DNA from: CAWJKP01 sp963843465
GTDB taxonomy: Bacteria > Planctomycetota > Planctomycetia > Pirellulales > Thermoguttaceae
Length of the DNA stretch: 64,000 bases
NCBI GenBank assembly: GCA_963843465.1
Contig: CAWJKP010000007.1
Location: 1-64,000, forward strand
Direction: 5' to 3'
Each line of letters opens with the position of its first letter. Position 1 is the stretch's first letter. The position numbers were made by a program, and so were the translations under genes. The notes under the pieces are model-generated. The model made no database searches. It saw nothing but the letters and a program-made list of their open reading frames with translations, and was not told the DNA's origin. Positions 43,453-52,458 of the stretch are shown here, piece after piece.

Positions 43453-45024
43453 CAACGCCGTCAACGATTTTACGCAACTTGGGCCAGGGCTTGCAGTTCG
43501 TGCAGTTTTTGTTTGTCTGTTCGCGTCGCCGTTCGAACCTGAGGCTTGCCTGCCGATGGTTCTTCTTTTCGGCGAGGATAGTTTCGGCTTTTCTTTTTGC
43601 TATGTCGCTGGTAGCCATCGATTTGAGCGGCTGCGAGTTGCTTGGAAAGGGACGCGCCGCGCGGCGGAATACACGATTCCTTGTACATCATCAAGCGAAT
43701 GATTCGCAGTACGGCAGCAATACTGGTGTTGTCGGCTGGCTCTCCCGCGGCGGTTTGCTCTTTGATCGCTAGCAGTTGCAGCATCCACAGTCCTATCAGC
43801 GACCAGTGCAATTCGATCTCCGCGCAGTCCGGCGTACGGCTGCGAAGCTTCGAACGTCCAAACGTCTGCTTGAACGAACGAAATTGCAGCTCGACTCCCC
43901 AGCGCCGTCGGTAAAGTTCGCTCGCTTGTCGATCGGTCAGTTCCTTTTCCGAAAGGACGTTCGTCACCAAATAGACCTCACCGCGACCGTCGCGGAAATG
44001 CAACAGACGCAGCACCAGCGGAAGCTGATTCTTCTTCATGGCCGCGTTGGGCCAACAGTAAACGATTCCGTTACGCTCGCGAAAATACCCGAGGTTCGTG
44101 AGCAAGCGAACGTTGGAGCCGACACGAATGAGGAAGTGATGACCGCGGTCAGCGATCCCTCGCCAAAAGTCATATCCAACGAAACCTGCATCCCCGCAAA
44201 ACAGCGTGAATTCCGGGAATTTCTGTTCAGCCAGCATGTCCAGCAAGTGGTCCCGTTCACTGGAATACGAAGGGCCAATCTTCCAGCACCACGGCACCCG
44301 CATGCCAATGTGCCATATCAGCGTCAACCACATCTGCGGACTCACAGGTTGAGGATCATAGTGACTCTTCTTCCGGGCAGTGGAGCCACGTTTCTGGTTG
44401 GCGTGCCGGCCTCGTTTTTTCGCATTCTTGCCTTTCTTCCTGCGGTGCTTCCCGGCTGGCTTGCAGAAGCGTTGTTCATTCTTCCATGTCCGAGGCGTTC
44501 CAACCCGCGATCCGTCGACTGCCAAGGCCAACCACAGCCCGATCCGCCAAGAGCCACCATCGCAATCTGCCATCAGGCCCTGCAACCGAAGCCACAACAC
44601 AGGAAGCAACTGGTTGGTGTAAGTTTTCAACGCGCCCGTCAACGCCTGGTACGATGCAACCGCCACGCTCCCGAAAATGGCCGTCACGGTTTCGACGGCC
44701 GCTTTGGCTGCCGCAACCAAGGACGATTCGGGATTCCAGACCCAAAAGACCGCCAAACACACAAGCCCTGCTGCGGTCCAACTGACGTTGCCATGAAGCT
44801 TCAAATCGCGGAAAATGCTGTCGTTGAGAATCCAGTTCACGGCCCGACGCAAAGCGTCGCCGTTGGTCCGCGGGCTTGCCGCCTTGACGGGCGAATCCTT
44901 CCTTGTACTCATGGCCAGACTCCTTTCTGACGCCTGCAAGATGTTAGGGGGAGTCTGGCTTTATCTCATTATCTAATCCCCGCGATAAGCCCAGTTTATC
45001 GTGGAAAAGTCCTTAACGGCGTTG
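43453..45024. mobile_element. complete IS4-type insertion sequence with 9-base target duplication
   Basis: The ends are imperfect inverted repeats: left CAACGCCGTCAACGATTTT from 43453, and right (minus strand) CAACGCCGTTAAGGACTTTT from 45024. The sequence GGTGAGGGG occurs directly on both sides (43444-43452 and 45025-45033), a 9-base target site duplication in the range known for the IS4 family. The element is 1572 bases and carries one transposase gene. Intact ends, duplication and open frame indicate a recent insertion. Confidence 0.9.
43470..44912 (-). CDS. IS4 family DDE transposase
   Basis: Transposase of 480 residues. DDE residues are Asp133 (LAVDGSRV), Asp241 (FCGDAGFVG) and Glu341 in YRRRWGVELQFRSFKQ, which fits the Y-x2-R-x3-E-x6-K signature of the IS4 family (Tyr334, Arg337, Glu341, Lys348). 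A basic insert (KHRRKKGKNAKKRGRH) follows the first Asp. The ATG at 44912 has AAAGGAG about eight bases upstream. The frame is intact, so it is probably active. It is the only complete DDE element in the window. Confidence 0.93.
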   Translation of the reverse strand: MSTRKDSPVKAASPRTNGDALRRAVNWILNDSIFRDLKLHGNVSWTAAGLVCLAVFWVWNPESSLVAAAKAAVETVTAIFGSVAVASYQALTGALKTYTNQLLPVLWLRLQGLMADCDGGSWRIGLWLALAVDGSRVGTPRTWKNEQRFCKPAGKHRRKKGKNAKKRGRHANQKRGSTARKKSHYDPQPVSPQMWLTLIWHIGMRVPWCWKIGPSYSSERDHLLDMLAEQKFPEFTLFCGDAGFVGYDFWRGIADRGHHFLIRVGSNVRLLTNLGYFRERNGIVYCWPNAAMKKNQLPLVLRLLHFRDGRGEVYLVTNVLSEKELTDRQASELYRRRWGVELQFRSFKQTFGRSKLRSRTPDCAEIELHWSLIGLWMLQLLAIKEQTAAGEPADNTSIAAVLRIIRLMMYKESCIPPRGASLSKQLAAAQIDGYQRHSKKKSRNYPRRKEEPSAGKPQVRTATRTDKQKLHELQALAQVA

Positions 45025-45083
45025 GGTGAGGGGGAAGTGGGCGATCTCGTAGGGCTCGACGAGTCCCTCTGCTGGAATCGCCC

Positions 45084-45136
45084 GTACTCCTCACGCTCCG
45101 CGTGAGGGCCTACGTCACGCGGAGCGTGACGAGTAC
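45084..45136. repeat. REPIN-like inverted pair, family GTACTCNTCACGCTCC
   Basis: Arms 45084-45107 and 45113-45136, only 13 bases downstream of the RAYT stop codon; the placement next to a RAYT gene is typical of REP systems. Confidence 0.92.
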
Positions 45137-45148
45137 GATTTTCGCCGC

Positions 45149-45835
45149 TTATGGATTCGTCGAGTAATGAAGATACTCGGACGGCGAAAGCCGTGCGCAG
45201 CGCGGGTTTTCGGCGATGTAGCGGCGCAGACGCACAAACTCGTCCGGCGAACGCACGAGATGATCGAAAGCGTCCTGTTCCCAGAAACGTCCCCTTCTCC
45301 CCATCGCGTCGTTGATTTGCCGCGCCGTATAGTGCTTCCACGACTCGCATTGCGTCAACATGGCCTCTTCGGTGGGAAAGGCTGCCAGTAGGTGAACGTG
45401 GTTTGGCATCACCACAAAGTCTGAAAGGCAGTAGCGATCCCCCTCGAAATGGCGCAGACTCTCGGCCACGATTGCCGCGTGCCCGCGGCGTCGCAGCACG
45501 CACGCCCCGTGCAACTCGTCGAGATGGTCGCTCCATCGGTTCGAGACAAATCGGCGAAACTCACGCAGGCGCTGGATCGGCCAATCGTGCATAAGCGTTT
45601 CCCAACTTGGAACAGCCGAGTCAACTCCCCGTTGTCGCAGCCACCCATCGCGCTCGGCCATCCATGCCCGGATAACCGCCGCTGGCATCGAGTCCCAGGT
45701 TCGCCAGGTGATGAAGCAGACGGCTCCCGCCTGCGACCAATGCGGGAGCTTCCGCCGGATTATGGTGCGTTCCTCGAGAGGATCGAAGCACTGCGGTAGC
45801 CAGAACGAACCCGCCTCGTCTCTTTTTGGCGACAT
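45149..45835 (-). CDS. REP-associated tyrosine transposase (RAYT, Y1 HUH type)
   Basis: Single-strand DNA transposase-like protein of 228 residues. The HUH motif is PNHVHLL (His146 and His148) and the candidate nucleophile is Tyr169 in SWKHYTARQIN. GRFWEQDAFDHLVRSPDEF and YIAENPRCA are hallmarks of the TnpA_REP family. These enzymes bind and cut hairpins that carry a 5' GTAG-type tetranucleotide and are thought to spread REP/REPIN elements. Repeats of family GTACTCNTCACGCTCC lie on both sides (45084-45136 and 45865). ATG at 45835; GGAGG about ten bases upstream. Confidence 0.92.
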   Translation of the reverse strand: MSPKRDEAGSFWLPQCFDPLEERTIIRRKLPHWSQAGAVCFITWRTWDSMPAAVIRAWMAERDGWLRQRGVDSAVPSWETLMHDWPIQRLREFRRFVSNRWSDHLDELHGACVLRRRGHAAIVAESLRHFEGDRYCLSDFVVMPNHVHLLAAFPTEEAMLTQCESWKHYTARQINDAMGRRGRFWEQDAFDHLVRSPDEFVRLRRYIAENPRCARLSPSEYLHYSTNP

Positions 45836-45864
45836 AATCCGTGTTCCTCCCCGTGCTCCCCAAC

Positions 45865-46022
45865 GTACTCCTCACGCTCCGCGTGAGGTCCTTTTCTTCC
45901 AATCTCGACTTCCCGACGTGCCTGCGGCCTGGAGGGCCTTGCTCCGCACCCTCCTCCGCGCCTTCCCGGCCTGTCGCGTTACTCCCGCCGCAACGAACCT
46001 CACGCGGAGCGTGAGGAGTACG
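45865..46022. repeat. REP arms in inverted orientation, family GTACTCNTCACGCTCC
   Basis: The arm 45865-45888 lies upstream of the RAYT start and its reverse complement is at 45999-46022, with a 110-base spacer without any gene. Unlike most pairs the spacer is long, so they may be two separate insertions. Confidence 0.85.
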
Positions 46023-46094
46023 GAGGTCCGCCTCGTTGCTTGATAAGCTTCCCCGTCCTGATGTCGCCCGGCGCCACCGGCTTGCTCGTTGCCG

Positions 46095-46823
46095 TTAGTT
46101 CGTGTTCTGAAACGGCGCCGCCGCGTCCTCTCTTGGATGGTATCGCATTCCCTTGAGCAAGAGGCGATTGATGCGAATGTCGTTGGCTACGTCAATCGCA
46201 AGGAGAATCAATTCTGCCAACGCGAAGTAGAACATCCACACGAGAACGCTGGCCACCACCGCCCATGCGGCGGTGAGCATCCCTATCACCGGACTACCGC
46301 CTGCGAAGGTAGCCAGCCCGCCCACGCTCCCGCCCACCCCTATGATAACGATGAGTGTAATGGCGATGACCTTGATCGCGCTCGCAATCGTTCGCAGGGC
46401 GGGGTAACGATTCTTGACGGCATCCTCTTCGGGGACCATGTTTGTGGCGGCCTGCACTTGCGAGTTCCATTCCGTCCGCACTTGCCGGTCGCGTTCCGCC
46501 CGCTGGCGTTCGGCGGCCTGTCGCTGAAGTGCCAATCTTTCCGCTTCTTCGCGTCTGCGGGCTTGATCCGCTTCGTCGCGTCTCCGCGTTTCCTCGGCTT
46601 GCCGCCTGCGCTGTTCGGCTTCCTGCTGCTTTCGCTGCTCGGCCTCCCGCTTCCCGGCGAGCTTGAGTTGCTCCTGCCGGTATTCCTCCTGCAACTCGGC
46701 TGGCAGGGCCTGAAGCTGAGGAACGAGGACTGGTCGCTTGCAAAAGGTGCAGACGACGGATTTGCCGGCCTGACGGGGGTCGTACGCGAGACCGTCTTGG
46801 CAGTAAGGACAGGTCAATTTCAT
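46095..46823 (-). CDS. zinc-ribbon, coiled-coil membrane protein
   Basis: Protein of 242 residues. The N-terminal zinc ribbon (CPYCQDGLAYD and CTFCKRPVLVP, four Cys) is followed by a long Gln/Glu/Arg coiled coil (about 45-120). Two membrane helices (VIAITLIVIIGVGGSVGGLATF and AWAVVASVLVWMFYFALAELILL) and a short basic tail follow. This ribbon-coil-membrane layout is common among planctomycete proteins of unknown role. The ATG at 46823 has GGGAG about ten bases upstream. Confidence 0.75.
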   Translation of the reverse strand: MKLTCPYCQDGLAYDPRQAGKSVVCTFCKRPVLVPQLQALPAELQEEYRQEQLKLAGKREAEQRKQQEAEQRRRQAEETRRRDEADQARRREEAERLALQRQAAERQRAERDRQVRTEWNSQVQAATNMVPEEDAVKNRYPALRTIASAIKVIAITLIVIIGVGGSVGGLATFAGGSPVIGMLTAAWAVVASVLVWMFYFALAELILLAIDVANDIRINRLLLKGMRYHPREDAAAPFQNTN

Positions 46824-47204
46824 CTCGCGGCACTCCCATGAATGGTGGTCATAACGGGCCTTCACGTGCGCCATCGTTCGAAATGGATCATCAAGCTCAA
46901 GATCGGCTTCGCGCCTTCTCCTTCCCCGTCCGTACCCTCCATCGAGCAGGGTGCCTACCATTCTAATCAAGGGGAAACCGAGGTGCAATCAGGCGCCAAG
47001 GAAAAGCCGGGGGCGCTCGATAGTCCACATCGACAACGCCCCGGTCCTTTTCCCGTTGTCGTTACCGCGCCTGACACGCCCACACGTTGTCGAACGTGCT
47101 AGGCCGAGGTGCAAGAGGAGGAGAGGAATCCTTCTATGGCGGCCCCTCACGCTGCCCCGACGCGAACGACCTCACGCGGAGCGTGAGGAGTACGGATGCA
47201 CGCA
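46824..47204. other. intergenic region
   Basis: No gene is supported. It contains a single repeat arm at 47170-47193 near the uvrB stop and the upstream region of the membrane protein gene. Confidence 0.45.
47170..47193. repeat. single REP arm, family GTACTCNTCACGCTCC
   Basis: CCTCACGCGGAGCGTGAGG then AGTAC, without a partner nearby. It lies 12 bases beyond the uvrB stop. Confidence 0.88.
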
Positions 47205-49277
<2,073 letters not shown>

Positions 49278-49372
49278 GCACACCCTCCGTGCTTGAGGAG
49301 GAGCCTGCCAAAGCCAGCCACCCAGCCGGCCCAAGCCCGCACAAGACCATCTGGTATTGTAAGCGATGGGAG

Positions 49373-49402
49373 GTAGGGTGGGTCGAGCGCAGCGAGTTCC
49401 AC
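49373..49402. repeat. single REP arm, family GTAGGGTGGGTCGA
   Basis: GTAGGGTGGGTCGAGCGCAG begins at 49373; it matches the arms at 17483-17579. No clear partner within 100 bases. Confidence 0.75.
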
Positions 49403-49442
49403 TACGCGAATTCGCCCCCTACACCCAGCAGCGACCCTATAC

Positions 49443-49480
49443 CCAAGAAAAAGGAAGGGCGTCGCGCGGACGCCCTTCCT
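49443..49480 (-). terminator. intrinsic terminator of the repeat lipoprotein gene
   Basis: A perfect 12-base-pair stem (AGGAAGGGCGTC at 49452-49463 with GACGCCCTTCCT at 49469-49480, five-base loop) is followed on the minus strand by TTTTTCTT. It lies about 150 bases after the lipoprotein stop in the direction of its transcription. Confidence 0.75.
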
Positions 49481-49512
49481 AGGTAATCGCTGTTGGAAAG
49501 CTGCGAATTTCG

Positions 49513-49581
49513 GTAGGATGGACTCCAGTCCACCGCATGTCCGACGTGCGCATCATGCAGGTGGACTAAAGCCCACTCTAC
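49513..49581. repeat. REPIN-like inverted pair, family GTAGGATGGACTCCAG
   Basis: Left arm 49513-49534 (GTAGGATGGACTCCAGTCC) and right arm 49559-49581 (AGGTGGACTAAAGCCCAC, ending CTAC), imperfectly complementary; each makes its own hairpin. Confidence 0.8.
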
Positions 49582-49630
49582 ATGTTGTAGCTCGCCAGAC
49601 ACCTAACCGAACCGTCCGCAAGCTCTCGGC

Positions 49631-50323
49631 CTACTTATCCGCCGGCTTCTCTTCAGGCTTCTTCTCTTCGGTCTTGGGAGCCTCGGCCGGCTTCTCCTCA
49701 GGCTTCTTCTCTTCAGTCTTGGGAGCCTCGGCGGGCTTCTCCTCGGGCTTCTTCTCTTCAGTCTTGGGAGCCTCGGCGGGCTTCTCTTCAGGCTTCTTCT
49801 CTTCAGTCTTGGGAGCCTCGGCGGGCTTCTCTTCAGGCTTCTTCTCTTCAGTCTTGGGAGCCTCGGCGGGCTTCTCTTCAGGCTTCTTCTCTTCAGTCTT
49901 GGGAGACTCGGCCGGCTTCTCCTCAGGCTTCTTCTCTTCAGTCTTGGGAGCCTCGGCTGGCTTCTCTTCAGGCTTCTTCTCTTCCGTCTTGGGAGCCTCG
50001 GCGGGCTTCTCCGCAGGCTTCTTCTCTTCAGTCTTGGGAGCCTCGGCGGGCTTCTCCGCAGGCTTCTTCTCTTCAGTCTTGGGAGCCTCGGCAGGCTTCT
50101 CTTCAGGCTTCTTCTCTTCGGTCTTGGGAGCCTCGGCGGGCTTCTCTTCAGGCTTCTTCTCTTCGGTCTTGGGAGCGGCAGCCGGAGTCTCACCGGCCTT
50201 CTCGGCAGGGGCACCGGCGGCGGGCTTGCCCTCGGGCGTGCCCTCCTTGGTGGGCTCTTGTTGGCAGCCCAGGCAGAACAGCCCCAGGCTCAGTAGCAGG
50301 AGAGATAGCGCGAAACTCCTCAT
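49631..50323 (-). CDS. lipoprotein with 12 tandem 15-residue repeats
   Basis: Protein of 230 residues. A signal peptide with a lipobox-like end (LLLLSLGLFCLGC, Cys as +1) is followed by a short Pro/Gly linker. Twelve near-identical units of the form KPAEAPKTEEKKPEE then run to the C terminus. The repeats are Lys/Glu/Pro-rich and should be extended and disordered, perhaps spanning the periplasm or peptidoglycan like a spacer. The ATG at 50323 is preceded by AAAGGG. Recognition is by composition only; no catalytic domain exists. Confidence 0.8.
   Translation of the reverse strand: MRSFALSLLLLSLGLFCLGCQQEPTKEGTPEGKPAAGAPAEKAGETPAAAPKTEEKKPEEKPAEAPKTEEKKPEEKPAEAPKTEEKKPAEKPAEAPKTEEKKPAEKPAEAPKTEEKKPEEKPAEAPKTEEKKPEEKPAESPKTEEKKPEEKPAEAPKTEEKKPEEKPAEAPKTEEKKPEEKPAEAPKTEEKKPEEKPAEAPKTEEKKPEEKPAEAPKTEEKKPEEKPADK
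49655..50190. repeat. 45-base tandem repeat, 12 copies
   Basis: Twelve consecutive 45-base units, each with GGCTTCTTCTCTTC followed by a GTCTTGGGAG core, differ at few positions (mostly third codon positions). They encode the 15-residue repeats of the lipoprotein. Such a tract is prone to slippage, so copy number may vary between strains or be mis-assembled. Confidence 0.92.
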
Positions 50324-50536
50324 CTTATCCCTTTCGTTTGCGGCGGCGAGAGACACCAGGCGGGGGGGCAGGAACCATTCCTGCCAATAGGTTGGCCGAA
50401 TATATAGACGACAACCCCTGGGAATTTATTCCTTCAAGACTTAGAATTTCGCCAAATGGACGCGCCGGGAGGCTTTTTCGCCCATCCTTGGGAATAACTC
50501 CCTCCCGGCAGGTCTCCTACTTACAGTGAGCCAGCC

Positions 50537-51112
50537 ATGGTCGATGATCGTGCCGCGATGGAAATCGCACAACTGGTCGCCGAACATCACCAGGCAGTGT
50601 ATCGGTATGCCTACCGTTTGACGGGCTCGGTGCCGGACGCCGAAGACCTGACGCAACAGGTGTTCCTCAACGCCCAGCGGAAACTTGCCCAGGTTCGCCA
50701 GCAGGAAAGGGTTCGAGCGTGGCTCTTTGCGATCTTGAGGAACTGCTTTCTCAAGAGTTGTCGAAAACGCCGGCCCCTGCCCGCGGCCAGTTTGAACTTG
50801 AACATGGATTCCCTCCAGGCGGCTCCGCGGAGGGAGGTGTTGGTGGAACCCGGGCGGCTCCAGGCAGCGATCAACGATTTGCCGGCGAGATGCCGGGTAG
50901 TGTTGACGATGTTTTATTTTGAGAACGCCTCGTATCGCGAGATTGCCGAGCAACTTGGCCTGCCGATGGGCACGGTGATGAGTCGGCTGGCTCGTGCCAA
51001 GGGCTATCTCCGCAACGAGTTGTTTCCCGCCGACGGGCAGCCCGCCAGCGCCCCGCCGGGGCAGCCGGCCAGCGCCCCGCGTCCTGCCATTTCGAGCGGG
51101 CGTAGAGGATAG
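50537..51112 (+). CDS. ECF RNA polymerase sigma factor
   Basis: Sigma-70 family extracytoplasmic-function factor of 191 residues. Region 2 has YRYAYRLTGSVPDAEDLTQQVFLNA and RAWLFAILRNCFL. Region 4 has LPARCRVVLTMFYFENASYREIAEQLGLPMGTVMSRLARAKGYLR, the usual -35-binding helix-turn-helix. A Pro/Ala-rich tail (about 170-191) is added. The downstream gene at 51117 begins four bases after its stop, encodes a membrane protein with a soluble N-terminal part, and is the probable anti-sigma factor. Confidence 0.92.
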   Translation: MVDDRAAMEIAQLVAEHHQAVYRYAYRLTGSVPDAEDLTQQVFLNAQRKLAQVRQQERVRAWLFAILRNCFLKSCRKRRPLPAASLNLNMDSLQAAPRREVLVEPGRLQAAINDLPARCRVVLTMFYFENASYREIAEQLGLPMGTVMSRLARAKGYLRNELFPADGQPASAPPGQPASAPRPAISSGRRG

Positions 51113-51116
51113 AGCC

Positions 51117-51929
51117 GTGACCGACGAGCCCATCAACGATCCTCGCCTGATCGAAGCCATCGAGGCCTGCCGTCCCCAGAGCGACGACCTTTTGCAGCCC
51201 GATCTGGCCTTCCTTGCGGCCGAATTGGCCGGCAATGCCCCGTTGCGGGAGGCCTTCGAGCGGGTCCAGAAGACGGACGCGGCGATCGGCGTCGCATTCC
51301 GGGACGTGGCCGTGCCCGAAGGGCTGGCTGATCGTCTGCTCGTGCGGCTTGCGGAAGCCCGCCAGGTCGAGGCAACTCAGGTTCCTGCCGAAACCGCGGG
51401 CTGGCGGTTGCGTCGTCGTTGGGCGATTCTCGGCGTGGCGGCACTCACCGCGGCCGCTGCGATTTTCCTGGCTTTTTTGCCCAATTTTCGCACTCACGCG
51501 CTTTCCCTAGCCGAGATCCAGGCGAAAGCGATCGACCAGTTCCAGACCGACTTGGAGCAGAAGCCCGCGGGACAGCCCGTCTCGCCCTCGGCTCTGTTGC
51601 AGGCTTTCCCCATGAGCCGGGATGTGGTCGCCAGTTCGGGGATGCGGTGGCGAAACGTCCCCGGTTTGCTGGGGGGAAAGGCGATTGCCTACGATCTGAC
51701 CCTGCCGGACGGAACCCGTGCGACGCTCTATGTGGTCCATCTTCGGTCCAGTCTTCCAGCCCTTCCAAACAGTCCACCGGCAACCCCCAGGCCTGTGACG
51801 CAGCGACGCTCGATCGCCGTCTGGCAGAATGCCGATCCAAAGGGGGGATTGCTCTACATCCTGGCGGTCGATGGTGGAACGTCGAGTTACCGCGGCTTCC
51901 TCAGGGTCTGGCGGATGCCTGTGGCCTGA
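51117..51929 (+). CDS. probable anti-sigma factor, single-pass membrane protein
   Basis: Protein of 270 residues. The acidic N-terminal cytosolic part (about 1-95) is followed by one membrane helix (WAILGVAALTAAAAIFLAFLP) and an extracytoplasmic domain with YDLTLPDGTRATLYVVHL and GGTSSYRGFLRVWRM. A zinc anti-sigma motif (HxxxCxxC) is absent, so the mechanism would be non-canonical. The GTG at 51117 has GAGGAT upstream and is four bases after the sigma stop. Assignment rests on genetic position and topology, not on sequence similarity. Confidence 0.65.
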   Translation: MTDEPINDPRLIEAIEACRPQSDDLLQPDLAFLAAELAGNAPLREAFERVQKTDAAIGVAFRDVAVPEGLADRLLVRLAEARQVEATQVPAETAGWRLRRRWAILGVAALTAAAAIFLAFLPNFRTHALSLAEIQAKAIDQFQTDLEQKPAGQPVSPSALLQAFPMSRDVVASSGMRWRNVPGLLGGKAIAYDLTLPDGTRATLYVVHLRSSLPALPNSPPATPRPVTQRRSIAVWQNADPKGGLLYILAVDGGTSSYRGFLRVWRMPVA

Positions 51930-52036
51930 AAGGCCGGGCATTCGGCAAATCCGGCAAACTCGGCCTAAACTCTCTGGCTGTCTGTCGCCGATATAATTCG
52001 TTGACGGACCTTCCCGTTTCCGTTAGGAGGTATGCT

Positions 52037-52441
52037 ATGAAGCGGCTGGTGATGGTTCTTCCCTTGGTTCTCTTGGTTACGTCATCCCCCGCTTGGGGAC
52101 AGAAGCCGGCCAGCGGCCAGCCTTCGGCCAAGCTAACGATCGTGGGTCCCGTATCACCAGGCGATCTGGCGCCGAAACCCGAGACACAGGGCCACCTACC
52201 AGACCTGGATGCCAGGCTTGCCGTCCGCGAGAAGGCGGAGTTCCGTGCCCAACAGCGTCAGGGTCGGCTCGCCTCTCGGCAGTGGTTCGGGCTGTCGAAC
52301 ACGCGGCCGATGGCCACCACCGATCCCTATGAGAGCGACTATTCCCCCCGCTGGTCCTCTAACAATGCCACCTACCCCTTCCGCTGGAGCGGCACCTCAC
52401 CGGTGATCGCCGTTCTCCCGGAGCCCAAGAGCACGTATTAA
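52037..52441 (+). CDS. small secreted protein downstream of the sigma operon
   Basis: Protein of 134 residues with a signal peptide (MKRLVMVLPLVLLVTSSPAWG). The mature part is polar (REKAEFRAQQRQGRLASRQWFGLSNTRP, then a Tyr/Ser/Pro-rich tail), with no recognised domain. The ATG at 52037 follows a strong AGGAGG six bases upstream. It sits 107 bases after the anti-sigma-like gene and just before the DUF255 gene, and could be a member of the sigma regulon (inference). Confidence 0.7.
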   Translation: MKRLVMVLPLVLLVTSSPAWGQKPASGQPSAKLTIVGPVSPGDLAPKPETQGHLPDLDARLAVREKAEFRAQQRQGRLASRQWFGLSNTRPMATTDPYESDYSPRWSSNNATYPFRWSGTSPVIAVLPEPKSTY

Positions 52442-52458
52442 AGTCTTGGGGCTTAGGT

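Larger units (their letters stand above)
49278..49630. other. intergenic region between uvrB and the repeat lipoprotein
   Basis: No gene. It contains a repeat arm (49373-49402), a terminator hairpin (49443-49480), an inverted pair (49513-49581) and the uvrB promoter region. Confidence 0.5.

Noticed and set aside
43776..44930. 384-codon plus-strand ORF within the IS element
   Set aside because: Antisense to a transposase with an intact DDE signature.
49518..50390. Long plus-strand ORF of silk-like Gly/Ser/Phe repeats
   Set aside because: It is the reverse strand of the repeat lipoprotein, which has a signal peptide, lipobox, ribosome site and terminator; the opposite frame is open only because of the repeat.
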